NCBI GenBank assembly: GCA_029531795.1
Contig: JAPEIS010000011.1
Span: 1,550,001 to 1,614,000, forward strand
Length of the DNA: 64,000 bases
From: Sclerotinia nivalis
Taxonomy: Eukaryota > Ascomycota > Leotiomycetes > Helotiales > Sclerotiniaceae
Reading direction: 5' to 3'
Part shown: piece by piece, positions 58,841 to 64,000 of the stretch
Numbering within the stretch: the stretch's first letter is position 1
Layout: every line of letters starts with the position of its first letter
Notes under the pieces: generated by a model
The model's database searches: none
The model's input: only the letters and a program-made list of their open reading frames with translations
What the model was told of the DNA's origin: nothing
Position numbers and translations under genes: made by a program

Positions 58841-59779
58841 GTGAATGCTATGGTATTGGAGGAGGTTATAGGTGAAATTGTGTGCAGAGGATTGGGAAAT
58901 GCTATAAGCTTCCGGCGTCAAACAACGGAGCGCTTATGGGGCCGTTTTTGGGCTAACTACTTGAAGCTGTCATTATCTTTATTTCGTTGTAACGTGATTC
59001 GATGTATTTATGAATGAAAGCCAAGGTATATATGTAGGTATGTAGTTATATAGTATCCCGTCATTAGCCTAAAATTGAATGACAAGTCAGTCGATTTAAT
59101 ATTTTAAGACTGATCCTACGTTGCCCGATACGAGTAACTTTCCTTACGATACTAACATATGGACACTTTCTAGGTGGTGGTGAAAGTTGTATTTTAAGCC
59201 TTTGCTGCTTCTTTGGGCTATGGGGCTTGTAGTTGGATACAGAGAGGGTGGGATGAAGAACGGCGGAAGAGCGGAAGAACTTGGATGGGTAGAGACGTTG
59301 AATTACAGTCCATGAATTATATTCACTTAACCTTTACATTTATTTGTGTAGAGAACTTTTCGCAACCGTGGATGCATTGAATAAACAGTTAGATTCACAG
59401 CGTTTCGAAAACTGAACGCTTCAGGCCAGGCCACCAGTCCAGGCAACTGAATATTACTGCGACGACCTTTCTCATGTTTCTATTGCTCACGGCCCATCAA
59501 CTCTTTGAATTTGAAATAATTGAGGAAGCTAGCAGAAAACCATGGGATGTAGTTACAATGATGACTTATAGTAAAGTGAGAGGGAAGGGAGAAATCGAGA
59601 GATGAAGGGTGAAAGAAAAGAGACAAGGGAACTACGCGTTCTTTTCCACAAAGAAATGAGCTTTCCGTTTGTATATGCACTTGGATATACGTGAACACGA
59701 TTCATCTTGGCTGAAGGGGAAGGGAAGTAAGACTGACAAAAAGAAGTTGGAGGGTAAGGGAGCAAGCTTCTGGCCTTAC
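58841..59779. other. intergenic, no gene seen
   Basis: Spacer between the broken gene and the AT-rich block. The minus-strand frames at 59480-59765 are low-complexity and unsupported. Confidence 0.5.
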
Positions 59780-62247
59780 ATTGGCCAAATATACCTATAG
59801 TATTAGAAGAAAATTGGTTTATATTAATGCCTAAAGATCAGCAGATAGATTCCTTTACATGAGTCATTGTATAGCATATGCTAACATTTCTAATACTAAA
59901 TTATCAATATAGATTACATTTAGTATTTCTATAGATAATCATTAAAATCTTTATACAATACAGCTACAGCGACGACACCGACAGCTACAGATATTTAAAC
60001 CCGTTTTAAAAACTCATAATCCATTCTTCCCTTTCCTCTAAGCATTCGCACTCAAGAAATGGAACCCGATGTAAGAGTCACAAATAGCAAAGAATCAATC
60101 AATTGTAAAACAATAGTAAAACTTTTCATTATTCTTTTAATCAATAAAAAAGCTATTGTTTTTAAATTCAATATACAGAGTGATATCAGAATATTAGGAA
60201 TCTGTTAATATTCTATTTAGCATTTTATTCTTTATATATAAAAATAAAAAGATCTTTTTAAGATTTTTTAAATTAATCAACAATATTTCTTTGTTTATAT
60301 ATTTGCAATTAGTATTAAGGATATTCCCGTATAGATTTCCGAATCAATATCCTTGTATAATTGTCACGAATCTGGTATGGATCTATATGATCTATTGTTA
60401 TATACACAATCAATTATGTATTTATAATTAGTGTATATATATAGTTGTTTCTTACGAGCTGTAGTTCTTTAGTTGTAGATTCTAAGGAATATAATTGATC
60501 TTATTAATTCAACTCTTATATAGTTTCTGTATATTATATTATCTACAATTCATTACAAATATCCGGCTATTTGGTGGCCTTCTAAATAATATTTCATTTC
60601 AATAATCTTTTTTTAAATTTTTTATTTATACGAAAAAAATATATTCTGATCTAATCGATGAAGATAAATCTCTTTTTGATAATCTATTAATATCTTTATT
60701 ATATATCGAATACTATATTTTGTATGATTTGAATAACTTTTGAAAATCTATTTTGAGAAGTTCTTTTTATTCTTTCAAATATTTCAATTGTTTTTCAAAG
60801 AAAATATAGATATAGGATTTAATAATATTATCATTGATAGAAGAAAGATTGGTGAAAAAAAAGATATTAATATATATAATCAAAGTTCTAAGTATTTTTA
60901 TTGATCTTTTTAATTTTTTATTGTTATTAAAAGATCTGTATTCAATGATTTTGAATTTACAATAATCTCTATAGAATCAAAAAGAAGAGAATTGTTAATT
61001 GAAAGTTTTGATAACGATGAATTCTATAATAATGCAATTTTCTTTCGAATTTCAAATAATGTTTATATAAAAAATTTAATCAATAGTAGTATCTGAGATT
61101 CTCTTTATTTCTTTTATTAAAAGTAATAAAGCTTCGTTTAAATAGGCTAGAAAGCTACAAAGTCAAAAGAAGAAACAATTGATCATTTGATTTGATAATT
61201 CAGATTGTTTCGATAGTTCTTTTTCCCTTTCGGAAAGTGAAGATTTATATGGAAATCAGGATCTCTATTCTTCAAAAAGCTGATTTAATTGATTACAATC
61301 ATATTCCTATATCAATAATATTTCGAATCAGAATATTTATATATCAAGATCTATCAATCTTATTATCAAACTTAATAATAGAATCGAATCTAAAACTAAT
61401 TTGTAGTAATTATTAATCATCGAATGATTCGAATTATATATTATTATACTAACAAACGAAATCCAATATTATATATATATTATCGATCAAATAGAATCGA
61501 AAGTATAAGAGTATTATTATACTTTTTATATATAAATGCCCTGATTTATTATATTCAAATTGATTAAACAATTCATTATTATCTACCGAAATCCAATTGA
61601 AATCGATTATATTTATATATAATACAAACTGTAGATTATATTTAATTTAATTCGATATAGAAATTTCCTTAAATGATATAAAAAAATTTGGTTTATTTGT
61701 TATTCAAATAAAGATTATCGATAATAAAATTCTATTTAGAAATCTTGAATAAAAGATTTTTGATTTTCTCTTGTAAATGATAATCTTTTATTATAAGAAT
61801 TATTAAATTATAAATCAATTTGTAATTAAATTTACAAAAATAAATAAATTCGAAATCTCTATACAAAAATGAAATGGATATTATCTTGATCGAAAAACTT
61901 CTATTCTTAATTATAAACTTTTTAATAGCAATTAGCTCTTATAATTCCTTCGAAGTTTTAATAATATTATTTATAGAATCTCAATGTTTTCGAAATTATT
62001 TTTATTTTGAAATATACCTTTTGATTATACTAATTTGTTTCAAATAATTCCTTTTATATCCAATAACTATTCGAACTTTAATTGTTAATATCTTTTTTTT
62101 TCTTTTAAAATAGAATATATATTGATATCTTATATCGAAAACTTCAATAAAATAAAAACTAAAAAAAAAAGAAATAAAAGAACAAAAGAAATATTATAAT
62201 ATAAATAAGAATCTCAATCTGAAAATTAAAAATAAAATTATAAAGGA
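59780..62247. mobile_element. AT-rich RIP-mutated transposon relic (left part)
   Basis: From about 59800 onward the base composition drops abruptly to very low GC, with stop-dense frames in all directions, TA-rich words and no intact gene. This is the usual look of repeats hit by RIP in ascomycetes. Near 61190-61300 one frame still resembles a Ser/Asp/Glu-rich acidic stretch interrupted by stops, such as often occurs in retroelement polyproteins. A short unmutated GC-richer patch lies at 59960-60005. Orientation and family of this part are not certain. Confidence 0.6.
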
Positions 62248-62579
62248 TGTCACGGGGTCCCCGTATATGGTATACGGAGACCGCTCGGGTTCCGACCTAT
62301 AGGAATCGGACCTCGGATAAGTATAGACTAGCCCCGATCGGGGCTAACGTTATACATAAATGTATTTAAAGAATTGTTTCTTTTATAGAAATATAGTTCT
62401 TCGAGTTATGTTTTATTAATAAAAGTGATTCCTGTTATTCTGTTTATTACCTTTGTGATACTACATAGCTCCTATTTATCCGTATCGACATTTCTACAAT
62501 ATCATCCCGTTTGCATCTGTCTAGCCAGCCCGATTCCCCTAAAGAATTCATTACTATTGTAGCCAGCGATATTGTAATC
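62248..62579 (+). repeat. probable long terminal repeat (LTR) with palindromic head
   Basis: The start TGTCAC at 62248 follows AT-rich DNA and opens a GC-rich, well-preserved ~110-nt patch: CGGGGTCCCCG (62253-62263), CCGTATA...TATACGG (62261-62277), TCCGA/TCGGA (62291-62310) and the perfect 18-bp TAGCCCCGATCGGGGCTA (62329-62346). The right edge is estimated from TGGTATTATTA at 62580, which looks like a mutated initiator-tRNA-type primer-binding site (usual start TGGTATCAG). Gag-like sequence follows on the same strand, so this would be a 5' LTR. The second LTR is not in the window. Confidence 0.55.
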
Positions 62580-62854
62580 TGGTATTATTATCTTATCTTC
62601 CTTTATGATTATAGTATAAGAATGAAAGCAAAGATAACCGATCTGTAATCTATAATTCAAAAGTTTATTTTCGATTTGTAAATCTAGAAAACCATATTCA
62701 TATAATAAAAGGAAAAAAACAATAAATTAATTACCTATTTAATTCAATTTCATCCCATCCCTATTGTTTTGTTTGTTTCAATCCCTACCGATCTAATCGA
62801 CCTTTTGCCTTTAACATTTATTACAATCTCAACTACCATTTCTGTTTTGTCAAA

Positions 62855-63708
62855 ATTTCAATTGAATAAAAAGATACCTAACCTTATATCGTTTAATAAA
62901 ACGAAAATCGATCTTGATCAATTTGTCGATCAAATATAAAATAAAATACATATCAATTCCGATTGTTTTACTTCTCTATATTCCCATCTGATTTATATAA
63001 TTGAAAGATTAATTGAACCCACTATTATACAAATTCGATTATATAATATCAAAGAGCAATTTGTTAAATTTATCGATTATAAAAATCTATTACAAATACT
63101 GAAAAGAGTTTATAGAAATCAGAATAAACAAACCAAGATTCGAAAACTTTTGATTAACCTAAAATAAAAAAAATCAATTGTTCTATATCTTCTATATTAA
63201 ATTCCAAAAACTAGCATTGAAAATCAGGATGACTAATAATAATAATACTCTGATTATCCTATTAGAATAAACTTTATCAAATAAACTAAAAAACCAGATT
63301 ATTATTATTAAACTACTTACAAATAACATTAATGTATTTACTACTTTTGTATAGATATTGAAGAATCGTTATCTATACTTAATAGAACCAACCAACTCTG
63401 ATCGCAATCCAATCGTTCCACTATTCTATACTACAATTCAAAATCCGAATCTTATTAATTGTACCCTTATTTTATCCCCAAATACTATTATCCAATCTAT
63501 TACTCCTACTACAATTATATCTATTGAAAATCCAATGGATTTTAATTCCCAAAGATATATTAATAAATACAAACGAAAAGAATACTTCCATTATAAATCT
63601 ACTAATCATTATATAAAAGATTATTTATTCCCAGATAATCGTTCTATACAAATTAAAACTAACCTTATCAATTTTACCCTATTATTCTCTATTCCATTCT
63701 TTACCTAG
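62855..63708 (+). pseudogene. RIP-ruined Ty3/Gypsy-like gag relic
   Basis: The + strand preserves a gag-like reading with stops scattered in it: a segment at about 62899-62937 ending in LDQFVDQI, a capsid-like helix region at about 63060-63180 (FIDYKNLLQILKR then ARKLLINL-like residues), and an open stretch 63358-63708. In the latter, 63583-63624 shows the spacing of a CCHC zinc knuckle (x2, x4, x4), but all three cysteine positions are Tyr (TAC or TAT) while His is kept. TGC or TGT to TAC or TAT needs only G-to-A changes, as RIP makes. The reading runs on towards the window end; pol is not identifiable. Confidence 0.6.
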
Positions 63709-64000
63709 ATTCAATTATATACTATATTATTATATAATCTATCCCCTTCCGACTCTCCGAATTCGGAAAACAGAATCTGTTTAATATAAATCGTTATCAA
63801 ACGAAAGCTCTATATATACTATATTTATCTACTATTACAATTCGAAACTTATCTTTCGCTGAAAAAACAAATAATCGAACAAACCTGATAATATTGTATA
63901 TTACTATCCTATCGATATTTAATCGATCCTATCCCATTTATATTATAATAAATAGCAAATACAAAAGATATACTTTCACAAATCGAAATTAAATTGAAAC
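63709..64000. mobile_element. AT-rich element DNA running off the window
   Basis: Continuation of the RIP-type AT-rich block after the gag relic; no feature resolvable. Confidence 0.5.

Noticed and set aside
61192..61416. 74-codon frame in the AT-rich block
   Set aside because: Ile/Leu/Asn-rich by base composition; inside RIP-mutated DNA.

Overview
The window looks like nuclear DNA of a filamentous ascomycete (Pezizomycotina). Genes are split by short introns (mostly about 45-160 nt) with GTRNGT-type donors and CTAAC/CTGAC-like branch sites. The gene set is eukaryotic and fungal: SEC9, APC2, EMC6, a vacuolar TRP channel, a vezatin/Inp2-like peroxisome protein, a fungal rhodopsin-fold membrane protein and a CBM1 secreted protein. 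The last ~4 kb is an extremely AT-rich retrotransposon graveyard with the G-to-A signature of repeat-induced point mutation (RIP). A leotiomycete of the Botrytis/Sclerotinia type would fit, but that is inference.

Layout. 1-5005: no convincing gene. 5006-5819: secreted CBM1 protein. 6701-6803: intron-containing tRNA-like gene with intact pol III boxes, and a decayed copy of its 3' end at 7240. 9159-10793 (-): FAD-dependent monooxygenase. 12157-12728: array of small imperfect hairpins, the most unusual structure here. 14058-14560 (-): EMC6. 16028-16950 (-): conserved fungal protein of unknown role. 19522-20331: AlaX-type Ala-tRNA editing protein, convergent with a fungal rhodopsin-like 7-TM protein (20732-22393, -). 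25157-30533: vezatin/Inp2-like protein followed in tandem by APC2. 32592-35264 (-): DEAH/DEIH RNA helicase, Dhr2-like. 36272-38661 (-): RING protein with a missing zinc ligand. 38662-44187: long gene-free interval with simple repeats. 44188-45488 (-): SEC9. 46388-49294: GTPBP1/2-like GTPase. 49768-50727 (-): RNase H1-like protein. 51227-51512 (-): orphan exon. 52043-54914: YVC1-type TRP channel. 57313-58840: broken gene (two frame changes and a stop). 59780-64000: RIP-mutated Ty3/Gypsy-like relics with one recognisable LTR and a gag relic.

There is no biosynthetic cluster or operon-like grouping. The genes are housekeeping loci (membrane insertion, secretion and fusion, cell cycle, rRNA processing, tRNA editing) interspersed with lineage-specific ones. 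The items most worth a second look are the hairpin array at 12.2-12.7 kb, whose stems carry paired changes between copies; the tRNA-like locus; the decaying gene at 57-58.8 kb; and the palindrome-rich LTR head that survived RIP at 62.25 kb. Splice sites were read by eye from donor, branch, acceptor and frame consistency; no transcript data were available.
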